This document shows positions 51,001 to 59,392 of a stretch of DNA of 64,000 nt, in pieces. The first letter of the stretch is position 1. The number at the start of each line of letters is the position of its first letter. The DNA comes from Bradyrhizobium mercantei (lineage in GTDB: Bacteria; Pseudomonadota; Alphaproteobacteria; Rhizobiales; Xanthobacteraceae). The notes below the pieces were generated by a model. The model was not told the DNA's origin and ran no database searches. It saw nothing but the letters and a program-made list of their open reading frames with translations. Made by a program: the position numbers and the translations under genes. The stretch lies in assembly GCF_001982635.1 (NCBI RefSeq), contig NZ_MKFI01000001.1, positions 1,506,374 through 1,570,373 of the forward strand. The letters run 5' to 3'.

Positions 51001-51523
51001 GGCCGCCGCCACCCCATGAGGCCTTGATCATGACCGGATATCCAATCGCGTCGGCCACGGCGAGAATCGACGCTGGGTCGTCCGGAAGGGGATCGCTTGC
51101 CGGCATCACCGGAACATCGCAGGCAATCGCCAGATGACGTGCAGCAACCTTGTTGCCAAGCGTTCGCATCGTTTGTGGCGAAGGTCCGACGAACGCAATT
51201 CCTTCGCGCGCGCAGGCCTCTGCTAGTTCCGGACTCTCCGAGAGGAAACCGTAGCCTGGATGGATCGCGTCAATCCGATGGTCCCTGGCGATCCCGACGA
51301 TCTCATCGATCGACAGATAAGCCTCCAACGCTCCCTTGCCCTTACCGATCTGATAGGCCTCGTCCGCCTTGAAGCGATGCAACGAAAGTCTGTCTTCCTT
51401 TGCATAGACAGCGAATGTTCGAATCCCCAGCTCGGTCGCCGCACGAAATATCCGGATGGCAATCTCTGAACGATTGGCGACCAGGAGCCGGCGTATCGGC
51501 ACGTTGAGCGTCGTCGAATTCAC
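48062..51523 (-). CDS. pyc: Pyruvate carboxylase
   Basis: A 1153-residue, full-length enzyme converting pyruvate, bicarbonate and ATP to oxaloacetate. Domains in order: biotin carboxylase (RRLLVANRSEIAIRIFRAATELGI at the start; HPGYGFLSE; KASWGGGGRGMR for ATP; FIEVNPRIQVEHTVTE), a carboxyltransferase (TTMRDAHQSLLATRVRTRDI, metal site; VHVIGLKDMAGVLKP; PIHFHTHDTSGIAGA), and a C-terminal biotinyl domain with the biotin Lys in LEAMKMETVLH. Anaplerotic. It lies just after the terminator of the dihydroxyacetone operon, so it has its own promoter in the 47-base gap. Confidence 0.95.
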   Translation of the reverse strand: MNSTTLNVPIRRLLVANRSEIAIRIFRAATELGIRTFAVYAKEDRLSLHRFKADEAYQIGKGKGALEAYLSIDEIVGIARDHRIDAIHPGYGFLSESPELAEACAREGIAFVGPSPQTMRTLGNKVAARHLAIACDVPVMPASDPLPDDPASILAVADAIGYPVMIKASWGGGGRGMRPIDSPDRLVDAVMSARREAKSAFGKDEVYLEKLVRRARHVEVQILGDKHGNQVHLFERDCSIQRRHQKLIERAPAPYLNPTTREALCQSALRIGRATDYIGAGTVEFLMDAESGQFYFIEVNPRIQVEHTVTEAVTGLDIVKAQIRIAGGGRIGDAAETGVPVQSEIRLSGHALQCRITTEDPQNNFIPDYGRITAYRGAMGFGIRVDGGTAYSGAVVTRFYDPLLEKVTAWAPTPDEVIDRMARALTEYRIRGVATNLPFLHNVITHPQFRNNSYTTRFIDETPALFDFSQRQDRATKLLKWIADVTVNGHPDTRGRARPAAGTLGPEPPEFDTAPVDGTRQIFERLGPKGFANWMKEQARVLVTDTTMRDAHQSLLATRVRTRDIVAVAQSYAEGLPQLLSLECWGGATFDVAMRFLSEDPWERLRLIREKVPNILTQMLLRGANGVGYTNYPDNVVRYFVRQAAEAGMDIFRIFDCLNWVENMRVSIDAVLECGKLAEGAICYTGDILDPSRAKYSLNYYTALAKELAGAGVHVIGLKDMAGVLKPAAARVLIKAIKDSTDLPIHFHTHDTSGIAGATILAAIEAGVDAIDASMDAMSGTTSQPALGSIVEALARSERDTMLDSDAIRRISLYWQAVRAQYAAFESDVRSGASEVYLHEMPGGQFTNLKEQARSLGLEGRWHEVAKAYRAANDLFGDIVKVTPSSKVVGDMALMMVSQGLTSGDIVDPAREIAFPASVVDMLRGDLGQPPGGWPRVLQEKAMKGNATIAVRPGSLLGIADLSSLRLEAAKTSGRAVDDFEFAAFLMYPKVFAEFSAMQRKFGPVSVLPTLAFFYGMKVGEELTLEIEDGKSLVVVLTTIGDVRDDGQVELFFELNGQPRIITVPDRSAASAIKTRPKSEDGNVHHVAAPMPGVISTISVAGDQLVKAGDVLLTLEAMKMETVLHAPHDGVVAKVWVERGTQVDAKDLLIELR

Positions 51524-51570
51524 CGTTTTAGACCTGTCTCATGAGGGGGGCCGGAGCACGTCGGCTCGAC

Positions 51571-51598
51571 AAGAAAAAGCCGTGCCCGAAGGCACGGC
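51571..51598 (-). terminator. Rho-independent terminator of the dha/ABC operon
   Basis: On the minus strand GCCGTGCC, a TTCG tetraloop, GGCACGGC, then TTTTTCTT: an eight-base-pair GC stem with a UUCG loop and a T-tract. It lies about 110 bases after the dhaK stop and before the pyc start. Confidence 0.9.
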
Positions 51599-51709
51599 GA
51601 GGTTTCAGGGAGGAGAACCGGGAGATCCCCGGTGCGTGAGTGGATTCACACCCAGGCCTGTGCTCCGCTCGCGCGGAATTTCCTAACGTATCGGGAATGC
51701 AACCAATGC

Positions 51710-52714
51710 TCACCATCTGATCGCCGCGGTATGCACGGGATGATCCCAGAGCGCGGCGGTCTCGCCATCGAGCAGGCTGACGGTGATCGAGCAGCCGGCC
51801 ATTTCAAGCGAAGTGACGAAATTTCCAACCACCGAACGGGATATGCGCAGTCCGCGCTGCTCGAGCATGCGGCGCGCCGCATGATACATCAGATAGAGCT
51901 CGATCGTCGGCGTGCCGCCGAATCCGTTGACCAGCAGCAGGGCGTCAGAGCCGGCGCGCGGGGCGAGATCGTCGGCGATGGCCGTCGTCATCTCCGCCGC
52001 GATCACATCGGCAGTCTCGAGCTTGAGGCGACGGCGCCCCGGCTCGCCGTGAATGCCGACGCCCATCTCCATCTCGTCGTTAGCGAGCGAGAATGTCGGG
52101 GTGCCGGCAGCCGGAACCGTACAGCTCGTCAACGCCACGCCCATGGACCGGGTGCGCGCATTGACACGCTCTGCCAGCGCAACGCACCTCGCGAGATCGG
52201 CACCTTTCTCAGCTGCTGCACCGACGATCTTCTCGACGACCATCGTACCGGCCACGCCACGGCGTCCCATGCTGTGGGTCGAATTCTCCACCGCGACGTC
52301 GTCATCGGTGATCACGGTGGCCGTTCGGCCATCGGCGATTTCGGCTGCCATCTCAAAATTCATTCGGTCGCCGGCATAGTTCTTCACGATGAAAAGAACG
52401 CCGGCGTCACCCGCGACCGCCTGCGCCGCCTCGACGATCTGATCAGGCGTAGGCGACGTGAAGACCTGCCCAGGGCAGGCCGCATCGAGCATGCCGTAGC
52501 CGACAAAGCCGGCGTGCAAGGGCTCATGGCCACTGCCACCACCGGACACCAGCGCAACCTTGTTCCGATTAAGCTCGCGGCGATGAACAAACTTCCGCTC
52601 CGGTCCCAGCGTCACGATGTCGGCATGGGCTCCGACGAAACCATCCAGACTTTCCTGGAGGACCGTCTCAGCGGAATTCATGAACTTCTTCATTTTCGTC
52701 ATATCCAAACTCAC
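51710..52714 (-). CDS. dhaK: Dihydroxyacetone kinase subunit DhaK
   Basis: A 334-residue subunit. SGGGSGHEPLHAGFVGYGMLDAAC and the substrate His in EMEMGVGIHGEPGRR (which forms the hemiaminal with dihydroxyacetone) identify it; IELYLMYHAARRML is the C-terminal part. The GTG at 52714 overlaps the upstream stop (GTGA); Met at 52702 or 52693 could be the true start. It works with DhaL and the PTS protein DhaM, encoded upstream in the same operon, to phosphorylate dihydroxyacetone. Confidence 0.92.
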   Translation of the reverse strand: MSLDMTKMKKFMNSAETVLQESLDGFVGAHADIVTLGPERKFVHRRELNRNKVALVSGGGSGHEPLHAGFVGYGMLDAACPGQVFTSPTPDQIVEAAQAVAGDAGVLFIVKNYAGDRMNFEMAAEIADGRTATVITDDDVAVENSTHSMGRRGVAGTMVVEKIVGAAAEKGADLARCVALAERVNARTRSMGVALTSCTVPAAGTPTFSLANDEMEMGVGIHGEPGRRRLKLETADVIAAEMTTAIADDLAPRAGSDALLLVNGFGGTPTIELYLMYHAARRMLEQRGLRISRSVVGNFVTSLEMAGCSITVSLLDGETAALWDHPVHTAAIRW

Positions 52715-53133
52715 TTGTCTTGTACGAGGGCGGCCAGACGCCGCGCGAATTCCTGAAACAGTGCGTCAAGCTGGCCATTTCGCTTGGTGTTGCCGAGATC
52801 CGGCAGATGAAGCGTCAATGTTCGCTCATGGGGTCCTTCGGTTAGCCTGTTGACCCGGCGTGGATGAGCGCGCCCATAGGCGCGGAGGAAGGCAGCCTTG
52901 GCTTGAGGCGAGAAATGGCAGACGTCGAAAATCGTGTTGAGGTGCTGCACCGGTATCGGGACCGGGTAGGTCGGATTGGATATCTGGCTGACGAAGCTGC
53001 GGTTCTTCCCCATAGCATGGGCGAGCCGCAACCGCATACCCGAGGGACGCTTGTCGAGGACTTCCTTGAAGATGCGCTTGTAGACTGCGACCGCGCCGGC
53101 ATCCGCCTCCTCGTCGACCGCCGCATCAGCCAT
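52711..53133 (-). CDS. Putative HTH-containing protein of the dha operon
   Basis: A 140-residue soluble protein with a GGAGG ribosome site. The middle (RPSGMRLRLAHAMGKNRSFVSQISNPTYPVPIPVQHLNTIFDVC) looks like a helix-turn-helix of the Cro/XRE kind: MGKNRSFVSQISN is the turn. The C-terminus is helical (QLDALFQEFARRLAALV). It overlaps the EI gene by eight bases and dhaK by four, so it is co-translated. It could be a small regulator of the operon or a DhaK partner; the function is not known. Confidence 0.65.
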   Translation of the reverse strand: MADAAVDEEADAGAVAVYKRIFKEVLDKRPSGMRLRLAHAMGKNRSFVSQISNPTYPVPIPVQHLNTIFDVCHFSPQAKAAFLRAYGRAHPRRVNRLTEGPHERTLTLHLPDLGNTKRNGQLDALFQEFARRLAALVQDK

Positions 53134-54745
53134 GATTTCCTCCGTTGCTCAAACCGTCGACGGTTTGCTTGATCTGGGCGAGTGTCGAAGGATTCACCGA
53201 AAGCTCGCGCAGGCCGCAATTCAACAGCGTCGACGTGCAGCGCGGATCGCTCGCCATATCGCCACACAAGCTGACGCTGATACCGGTACGCTGACCGTGC
53301 TCGGCTGTCCGCTTGATCAGCTCGACGACGGCTGGATGCAGCGGATCCAACAGGCCGGCAAGCGCCCCGTTCGATCGATCGCAGGCCAGGACGTACTGCG
53401 CGAGGTCGTTCGAACCGATCGAGAAGAACGAGGCCTTGAAACTCGGAATTGCCAGCGCCGCAGCTGGCACCTCGACCATGATCCCCAGTTCGGGAAGCGC
53501 TGCAGCGACTCCGTTCGCCTGCAATTCGGCCACGACCTGAACGAACAGCTTGCGGCCTACCTCGAGCTCGTCGGCTGAGGTCACCATCGGGAACATCACC
53601 TTAAGATTTCCGTGGACGGCAGCACGGGCAAGGGCACGCAGCTGAACGGCAAAAATCTCCGGCCGGGCCAGGCAGAGGCGCAGGCCCCGAACCCCAAGGA
53701 ACGGATTGGCTTCTCCCCCGGGCGTGAATCCCGAGACCGGCTTGTCACCGCCTGCATCAAAGGTGCGAATCGTCACCGGGCGTTGGCCGGCCCAACGAAG
53801 AACGGCATCGTAGGCTTGAAACTGAGTCTCCTCGTCGGGCAGGCCTCCGTTGTTCGTCAGCAGGAACTCGGTCCGCATCAGGCCGATGCCGTCGGCATAT
53901 TGCGCGTCGGCATGATCGAGATCCTCGACGCGCTGGATGTTGATGAAGAGCTTGATCCGCTCACCACGCCAGGACGCCGCCGGGCGGCGGAGAATCGCGC
54001 GGGCAGCGGCCCGGCTCTTGCAATGAACCTCGCGCCGGGTCTCGAACGAGCCGATCTGCTCGGCGCACGGATCAAGCTCAAGCGTTGCACCTTCGCCATC
54101 GAGGAGCGCGGTTGCCCCCGCTGCAGGGATGGTCCCGAGCTGCACAACCATCGGAACTCCACGCGCCCGGGCCAACATCGCAACGTGGCTGGTGGGACTG
54201 CCCTGCAAAAGAGCAAGTCCGCCTCCACCCGACCAGTCGATCTCAAGAAATTGGGACGGTGGAAGATCGTCTGCACACACTATGGCGCCGCTCGGAATTC
54301 CAAGTGTGGCACGCTGATCGCCTTGCAGGGCGCGGATCACACGATCGCGAAGGTCGGCCAAATCCGACGAACGAGCTCTCAAATATTCGTCCGGCGCCGC
54401 GCCATAGTCGGCGATCTGCTTGTCGAGTTCCGAGCGCCACGCGGCGTCGGCCGCTGCGCCCTCACCGATCGCCGCAAAGATCACGGCCATGAAGTCTTCG
54501 TCGTCAAGTAGCGCGACCTGAAACTCCAGAATTTGCGCGGCTTCCCCTCCGGCAATGGCGGCGAGGTCAACGATCTGCTGGCTGGCCGTATCAATGGCAC
54601 TTCGCAGAGCCAGCGCTTCGTCAACCAGACTGCCGGCCGCGCGTTGGGCGCTCTCTAGCTGGTCGACACGGACAAACGGTCCATGAGCGAATCCGATTGA
54701 AGCCGTCCTGCCGCGATAGGCCGCTCCTGCAACGCCGTTGCGCAT
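53126..54745 (-). CDS. PTS enzyme I of the dihydroxyacetone phosphorelay
   Basis: A 539-residue enzyme I. The phospho-His is in LLQGSPTSHVAMLARARGVPMVV, and the PEP-binding barrel has KLFINIQ, DGIGLMRTEFLLTNN, FDAGGDKP and FFSIGSNDLAQYVLACDR. It transfers phosphate from PEP to HPr and then DhaM. It ends with a C-terminus near family length (about 570 in E. coli). The gene lies one base after the HPr stop, so a dedicated EI-HPr pair supplies DhaM in this operon. Confidence 0.9.
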   Translation of the reverse strand: MRNGVAGAAYRGRTASIGFAHGPFVRVDQLESAQRAAGSLVDEALALRSAIDTASQQIVDLAAIAGGEAAQILEFQVALLDDEDFMAVIFAAIGEGAAADAAWRSELDKQIADYGAAPDEYLRARSSDLADLRDRVIRALQGDQRATLGIPSGAIVCADDLPPSQFLEIDWSGGGGLALLQGSPTSHVAMLARARGVPMVVQLGTIPAAGATALLDGEGATLELDPCAEQIGSFETRREVHCKSRAAARAILRRPAASWRGERIKLFINIQRVEDLDHADAQYADGIGLMRTEFLLTNNGGLPDEETQFQAYDAVLRWAGQRPVTIRTFDAGGDKPVSGFTPGGEANPFLGVRGLRLCLARPEIFAVQLRALARAAVHGNLKVMFPMVTSADELEVGRKLFVQVVAELQANGVAAALPELGIMVEVPAAALAIPSFKASFFSIGSNDLAQYVLACDRSNGALAGLLDPLHPAVVELIKRTAEHGQRTGISVSLCGDMASDPRCTSTLLNCGLRELSVNPSTLAQIKQTVDGLSNGGNHG

Positions 54746-54746
54746 G

Positions 54747-55061
54747 TCACGAATTCCCGTCCGGAAAGTCGGTTGCGATCAGATCGACCAGCGCCGCGAC
54801 CGCTGCCTGCGCATCGCTGCCCGCGCCCTTGATCTCGATCGTGCTGCCGTGCGCCGCACGCATCGCCATGATCTTGGCGACGCTCTTGGCATTGATCCAT
54901 TCGGGCGCCCCCGCGACCCGCACGGAGATCTGCGCCTGGAATTTCTTGGCGAGCTTGGTCAGCTTGACCGCCGGGCGCGCGTGCATGCCCACGGCGTGCA
55001 CCAAGCGCACGCTGCTCGTGAATGTGTGTTCGTCAGCTTGTGACGTTTCCAGCATAGTCAT
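54747..55061 (-). CDS. HPr-like phosphocarrier
   Basis: A 104-residue protein with an N-terminal extension. His27 in GMHARPAVKL is the phosphoryl acceptor; EWINAKSVAKIMAM matches the regulatory Ser region. It passes phosphate from enzyme I (next gene) to DhaM (previous gene). Small, soluble, cytoplasmic. Confidence 0.9.
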   Translation of the reverse strand: MTMLETSQADEHTFTSSVRLVHAVGMHARPAVKLTKLAKKFQAQISVRVAGAPEWINAKSVAKIMAMRAAHGSTIEIKGAGSDAQAAVAALVDLIATDFPDGNS

Positions 55062-55086
55062 TTTCCATCATACCTTCGTCGATCCG

Positions 55087-55479
55087 TTAGCCGGCGGACA
55101 GTTCCTCGGCCACGGCCTTCACTTGAGCGAGCGAGCTGCCGCCCGCCGATTCGGTTGCCGCCATCACCGCTCCTTCCACGATGGGCGCATTGCAGACAAC
55201 GACGAAATCCTGCCGTTCAGGCTCGAGCATCTCGACCGCCATCTCGCTGTTGGTCTCGGCGCCGCCGAGATCGACCAGGATTGCGACGCCCCTTGAAGAC
55301 CAGGCGCTGTTGATCGCGTCGATGATCAACGGCACGTTTGTGCCCAGCCCGCCATCAGAATTGCCGCCGCAAAAAGCCACTTTGACCTCGCTGCCGACCA
55401 TCTGCCGCACCATGTCGGCGGTGCCCTTGGCGATGTCAGCTGAGTGCGAAACGATCACGATTCCAACCGTATCGGTCAT
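55087..55479 (-). CDS. dhaM: PTS-dependent dihydroxyacetone kinase phosphotransfer subunit DhaM
   Basis: The start was set at 55479 (MTDTVGIV) with GGAGGG upstream; 130 residues. It is the EIIA-Man-like domain alone: VGIVIVSHSADIAKGTADMV has the phospho-His12, and GVAILVDLGGAETNSEMAVEML is the conserved core. E. coli DhaM also carries HPr and EI-N domains, but here those are separate genes. It phosphorylates DhaL-bound ADP. The start overlaps the dhaL stop (ATGA). Confidence 0.9.
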   Translation of the reverse strand: MTDTVGIVIVSHSADIAKGTADMVRQMVGSEVKVAFCGGNSDGGLGTNVPLIIDAINSAWSSRGVAILVDLGGAETNSEMAVEMLEPERQDFVVVCNAPIVEGAVMAATESAGGSSLAQVKAVAEELSAG

Positions 55480-56099
55480 TGTTGTCCCTCCAGGCCCGCA
55501 CACACCGCTTGTACCAGCACGCAGCTCGACCGCGCGCCGGGATCGACATGTCCGGCGCTGCGCTCGCCGAGAAATGAGGCGCGACCTTTGGTCGCCTGCA
55601 TCGGCGCCGTCCGTTCGGCGGCCTCGGCGGCGATCGCGCGTACACGATCGATCAGATCGGCTTGGCCCGCTGCGGTCCTCAACGTCTCCAGCACCGGAAT
55701 AAGCACGTCGAGCATCGTCTTTTCCCCAGCCTGCGAGCGGCCTCGCGCGCTCACGGCGGTCACCCCGCTGTCGAAGATGTCAGCGAGGTCGCCTGGCAAT
55801 TGCGCGTGGCGAGACGCCGCCTCCCCGGCCGCGAGAAAAAAGCTGCCATAAAGCGGCCCGGATGCACCGCCCACGGTCATGACCAGGGTCTTGCCGATCA
55901 TTTTCAGCGCCGCATCGAGCGGCTCCGCCGAGATGGCATCGAGCTTGCCGAGCACGGCTTCGCAGCCGCGCTTCATGTTGGTCCCGTGGTCACCGTCGCC
56001 GATCGCCTGATCCAGGCTCGTGAGCTCCGGCGCGCTGGCGATGACCTGTTCTGCAGCGGACCTCACCAACGACTTGAATATCTCGGGTTGCAGCGACAT
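55476..56099 (-). CDS. dhaL: Dihydroxyacetone kinase subunit DhaL
   Basis: A 207-residue subunit. The nucleotide-binding Asp cluster is in LDQAIGDGDHGTNMKRG, and GGASGPLYGSFFLAAG and DSGVTAVSARGRSQAGEKTMLDVLIPVLETL are conserved. DhaL holds ADP tightly and is rephosphorylated by DhaM. It overlaps dhaM and follows the ABC ATPase gene by 13 bases, so uptake and phosphorylation genes share one transcript. Confidence 0.92.
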   Translation of the reverse strand: MSLQPEIFKSLVRSAAEQVIASAPELTSLDQAIGDGDHGTNMKRGCEAVLGKLDAISAEPLDAALKMIGKTLVMTVGGASGPLYGSFFLAAGEAASRHAQLPGDLADIFDSGVTAVSARGRSQAGEKTMLDVLIPVLETLRTAAGQADLIDRVRAIAAEAAERTAPMQATKGRASFLGERSAGHVDPGARSSCVLVQAVCAGLEGQQ

Positions 56100-56112
56100 T
56101 GAACTATCCTCT

Positions 56113-57135
56113 CTAAAGCATTGCGTCCAAACGTTGCCCCGCAGCGTCGAAATACAGCGGGTTGGTCAACCGCATTTCCACTTCCTGACCGGACATCAAC
56201 GGTTGGTGCGGATCCGCCAGTGTCACGAGCATCTGTCCTCTGTAGTCGAGGTGGACGTGATTCTGCTCACCCAAATGCTCGACCCGGCTCACCCGACCGA
56301 TCAACCGTCCGCCATTGCGTGCGGCGATCTGCAAATGCTCGGTGCGGATCCCGACCGTTTGGGTCCCACGCGGGAGCGGGATGTCGGACATGAGACTGGC
56401 TGGAAGCAGATTGATCTGCGGCGTCCCGAGCCGCGAGGCAACATAGCTGCAAGACGGCGCTTCGTAGATCTCCCGCGGAGTGCCGACCTGCAGCAGCCGG
56501 CCGTCCTTCACCACGCCAATACGGCTGGCCATTGTCATGGCCTCCACCTGATCGTGGGTCACGTAGAGAATCGTTGCACCGACCTCGAGCTGGATCCGCT
56601 TGAGCTCAAGCCGAAGCTCGGCGCGGAGCTTCGCGTCCAGGGACGACAGCGGCTCGTCCATCAGGTAGATCGAGGGATCGCGCACCAGCGCGCGGCCGAT
56701 CGCCACGCGCTGCATTTCGCCGCCGGACAGGCGGGTCGCGCGATTGTTCAACTTGCCGGCGATATGCAGCAGCTCCGCGGTCTGCTCGACGCGCTTCCGG
56801 ATGACCGGCTCCGGAACACGACGCGCCGGAGAGCGCAATGGAAACGCCAGGTTGTCGAAGACCGTCAAATGCGGATACAGCGAATATTGCTGAAACACGA
56901 AGGCGATGTCCCGAGATCCGGGAGGGTCCTGCGTGACGTCGCGCCCATTGATCATCACGGAGCCGGCATCCGGGCGTTCAAGCCCGGTGATCAGCCGTAG
57001 CGTCGTGGTCTTGCCGGCGCCGCTCGGCCCAAGCAGCACCAGGAATTCACCGTCATTGACGGCCAGTGATAGCTCACGAACGGCTTCGACCGAGCCGAAA
57101 CGCTTGCTGACGTTGCGGAGTATGACGTCAGCCAT
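56113..57135 (-). CDS. ABC transporter ATP-binding protein, sugar/polyol type (second ATPase)
   Basis: The start was set at 57135 (MADVILRN) with GGGAG; 340 residues. Walker A GPSGAGKT at residues 36-43, signature LSGGEMQR, Walker B in YLMDEPLSSLD, and a C-terminal regulatory OB-type domain (LMSDIPLPRGTQTVGIRTEHLQI). MalK-like, CUT1 class. The ATPase pair is typical of carbohydrate/polyol systems such as the glycerol GlpS/GlpT pair of Rhizobium. It overlaps the other ATPase gene by eight bases. Confidence 0.88.
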   Translation of the reverse strand: MADVILRNVSKRFGSVEAVRELSLAVNDGEFLVLLGPSGAGKTTTLRLITGLERPDAGSVMINGRDVTQDPPGSRDIAFVFQQYSLYPHLTVFDNLAFPLRSPARRVPEPVIRKRVEQTAELLHIAGKLNNRATRLSGGEMQRVAIGRALVRDPSIYLMDEPLSSLDAKLRAELRLELKRIQLEVGATILYVTHDQVEAMTMASRIGVVKDGRLLQVGTPREIYEAPSCSYVASRLGTPQINLLPASLMSDIPLPRGTQTVGIRTEHLQIAARNGGRLIGRVSRVEHLGEQNHVHLDYRGQMLVTLADPHQPLMSGQEVEMRLTNPLYFDAAGQRLDAML

Positions 57136-58225
57136 GACGGACGCTCCCTTCGATTGCGCTGCGTATGGCCAACCCACTGCCCGCATCGAACAGCGTCAGC
57201 CTTTCGGACTGGAATACGAGACCAACCGCTTCGCCGATCCGCACATTTGCGGTGGACGGCAGCCGCGCCGCGACCCGCCCATTCGCCGTGTCGACGGTGA
57301 CGATCTGGGTGGTTCCCAAATATTCCGCGCCAAACACCTTCCCTCGCATTAGTGCATCGTCGGAAAAGCGGACGTGCTCCGGACGCACCCCAAGTACGAG
57401 CGGCGCACTTGCGCGATCCTCGCGAACTTCGGGGACGGCAACATTCGCGTCCTGCAGCCGGATTGCACGATCGCCGGATCGCAGACCGCCCTCGAAGCGC
57501 AGGAAGTTCATCGACGGCGAGCCGATGAAGTCTGCGACAAACATGCTCGCCGGCCGATCATAAATCTCCTGCGGCGAACCAATCTGCTCAACAAGCCCCT
57601 TGTTCATGACCGCGATCTGATCCGCCATCGACATCGCCTCGAGCTGGTCGTGGGTGACATAGACGGTGGTCGCCTTGATGCGATCGTGCAAATCGCGCAG
57701 CTCGCCGCACATCAGATGACGAAACTCGGCATCGAGTGCGCCGAGAGGCTCGTCCATCAGGAAGGCCTTCGGCCGCCGGACCATGGCGCGCCCCAGCGCG
57801 ACGCGCTGGCGATCGCCGCCCGAGAGCTTCGAGGTCTTGCTTGACAACAGATGCTCGATCCGCAGCATCCGCGCGGTCTCCTGCACCCGCTCGCCAATAG
57901 CCCGTCGACTCATGCCCTGACACCTCAGGGGAAAGGCGATGTTCTCTGCGACGTTGAAATGGGGATACAGCGCAAAGAGTTGAAAGACGAAGGCGATGTC
58001 GCGTGCGGCCGCGCGGCGAAAGGTGACGTCCTCGTCGTCGAGCAGGATCTTGCCTTCAGTCGGCAACTCGAGGCCGGCGATCATGCGCAGCGTGGTTGTC
58101 TTGCCGCAGCCGGACGGACCCAGCATCGCGAAGAACGTACCATCGGGGATGGTGAAATTGGAGCCGTGGACGGCCGTGAACTGGTCGAACGACTTCCGCA
58201 GGTTTTCAACACGAATCTGTGCCAT
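57128..58225 (-). CDS. ABC transporter ATP-binding protein, sugar/polyol type (first ATPase)
   Basis: A 365-residue MalK-like ATPase. Walker A GPSGCGKTT, Q-loop FVFQLFALYPHFNV, signature LSGGDRQR, Walker B FLMDEPLGALD, and a C-terminal regulatory domain with LGVRPEHVRFSDD. Two different ATPases in one operon match heterodimeric uptake systems (GlpS/GlpT-type). It lies between the small membrane protein gene and the second ATPase. Confidence 0.88.
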   Translation of the reverse strand: MAQIRVENLRKSFDQFTAVHGSNFTIPDGTFFAMLGPSGCGKTTTLRMIAGLELPTEGKILLDDEDVTFRRAAARDIAFVFQLFALYPHFNVAENIAFPLRCQGMSRRAIGERVQETARMLRIEHLLSSKTSKLSGGDRQRVALGRAMVRRPKAFLMDEPLGALDAEFRHLMCGELRDLHDRIKATTVYVTHDQLEAMSMADQIAVMNKGLVEQIGSPQEIYDRPASMFVADFIGSPSMNFLRFEGGLRSGDRAIRLQDANVAVPEVREDRASAPLVLGVRPEHVRFSDDALMRGKVFGAEYLGTTQIVTVDTANGRVAARLPSTANVRIGEAVGLVFQSERLTLFDAGSGLAIRSAIEGSVRHG

Positions 58226-58232
58226 TGGCCGT

Positions 58233-58433
58233 TTACTCCGGAAAATGGCTAACGATGGTGAAGCCCAACGTGCCGGTCAAAATCGTCACGAAGGAGTAGC
58301 CGTAGAGATCGATCGACCAGGGCTGCACCAGCATGACGATGCCGCCGCCGATCAGGGTCATGGCAGCTGTCTCCCAGCGGCTACGGCGAAACCAGCGTGA
58401 TAGTCCGCCCTTGGGGATGGAAACGTCGCTCAT
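58233..58433 (-). CDS. Small membrane protein of the ABC operon (GlpU-like position)
   Basis: A 66-residue protein with two likely membrane segments (ETAAMTLIGGGIVMLVQPW and GYSFVTILTGTLGFTIVSHF). The order SBP, permease, permease, small membrane protein, ATPase, ATPase matches rhizobial glycerol-type operons, where a small protein (GlpU) sits near the permeases. Sequence relationship to GlpU is not established here. It overlaps the permease end by four bases. Confidence 0.7.
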   Translation of the reverse strand: MSDVSIPKGGLSRWFRRSRWETAAMTLIGGGIVMLVQPWSIDLYGYSFVTILTGTLGFTIVSHFPE

Positions 58434-59392
58434 TTGCGGACAGCTCCGAAGGTGATGCCGCGCAGCAAGTGCTTGCGCAACAGCACGGTGAACAGGACGA
58501 TCGGGACGACGAACAGCGTGGTCGCGGCTGCAACGGCCGGCCAGTCCTGCCCGCCTTCGCCGATGATGAAGGGGATGAAGGGCGGCATGGTCTGCGCCTC
58601 GCCGCTGGTCAGCAGCACCGCGAAGGCATACTCGTTCCAGGAGAAGATCAGGCAGAAGATCGCGGTGGCTGCGATGCCCGTGACCGCCTGCGGCAGCACC
58701 ACCTTGCGCAGCGCCTGCAGCCGCGTATAGCCGTCGACCAGGGCGGCCTCCTCATATTCGCGCGGAATCTCGTCGATGAAGCCCTTGAGCAGCCAGACCG
58801 CGAGCGAGACGTTCACGGCAGTGTAGAGCAGGATCATGCCGAGCCGCGTGTCGGTCAAGTTGAGCTGGCGGTACATCAGATAGATCGGGATCGCCACCGC
58901 GACCGGCGGCATCATTCGCGTCGACAGGATGAAGAACAAGAGATCGTCGGCGAGCGGAATGCGGAAGCGCGAGAACGCGTAGGCCGCGAGCGTGCCGAGG
59001 AAGACGGCCAGGAACGTCGAGCCGAAGCCGATGATCAGCGAGTTGACGAAGCGCGGCACCACCTTGGACGGGCCGGCAATGACCATGTCATGCTTGCGAA
59101 CGATGACGTCATACCAGGTCGACGGCGGCGGCAGTTTCGCGATGAAATCCGCTGTCTGACGCGTACGCACGGTGAACAGATTGACATAGCCTTCCAGCGT
59201 CGGCTCGAACAAGACCTTGGGCGGATAGGCGATCGCATCGCTCTGCGACTTGAACGCGGTGGCGACGATCCACACCATCGGCAACAGCGTGATCACGGCG
59301 TAGAGAATGACCAGGGATCCGGCCACCGCTCTCGAGCGTGGCGACGCCTCGACAATCGAGTGGGCGGTAGATTTTGCGGCAGCTGCGGTCAT
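58430..59392 (-). CDS. ABC transporter permease, sugar/polyol type (MalG-like)
   Basis: A 320-residue permease with six hydrophobic segments. The C-terminal EAA-like loop is EYEEAALVDGYTRLQALRKVVLPQAVTGIAATAIFCLIFSWNEY. The MalG class has a conserved GFIDEIPREYEEAA. It forms the channel with the permease encoded upstream (start overlaps that stop). Substrate is inferred only from operon context. Confidence 0.88.
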   Translation of the reverse strand: MTAAAAKSTAHSIVEASPRSRAVAGSLVILYAVITLLPMVWIVATAFKSQSDAIAYPPKVLFEPTLEGYVNLFTVRTRQTADFIAKLPPPSTWYDVIVRKHDMVIAGPSKVVPRFVNSLIIGFGSTFLAVFLGTLAAYAFSRFRIPLADDLLFFILSTRMMPPVAVAIPIYLMYRQLNLTDTRLGMILLYTAVNVSLAVWLLKGFIDEIPREYEEAALVDGYTRLQALRKVVLPQAVTGIAATAIFCLIFSWNEYAFAVLLTSGEAQTMPPFIPFIIGEGGQDWPAVAAATTLFVVPIVLFTVLLRKHLLRGITFGAVRK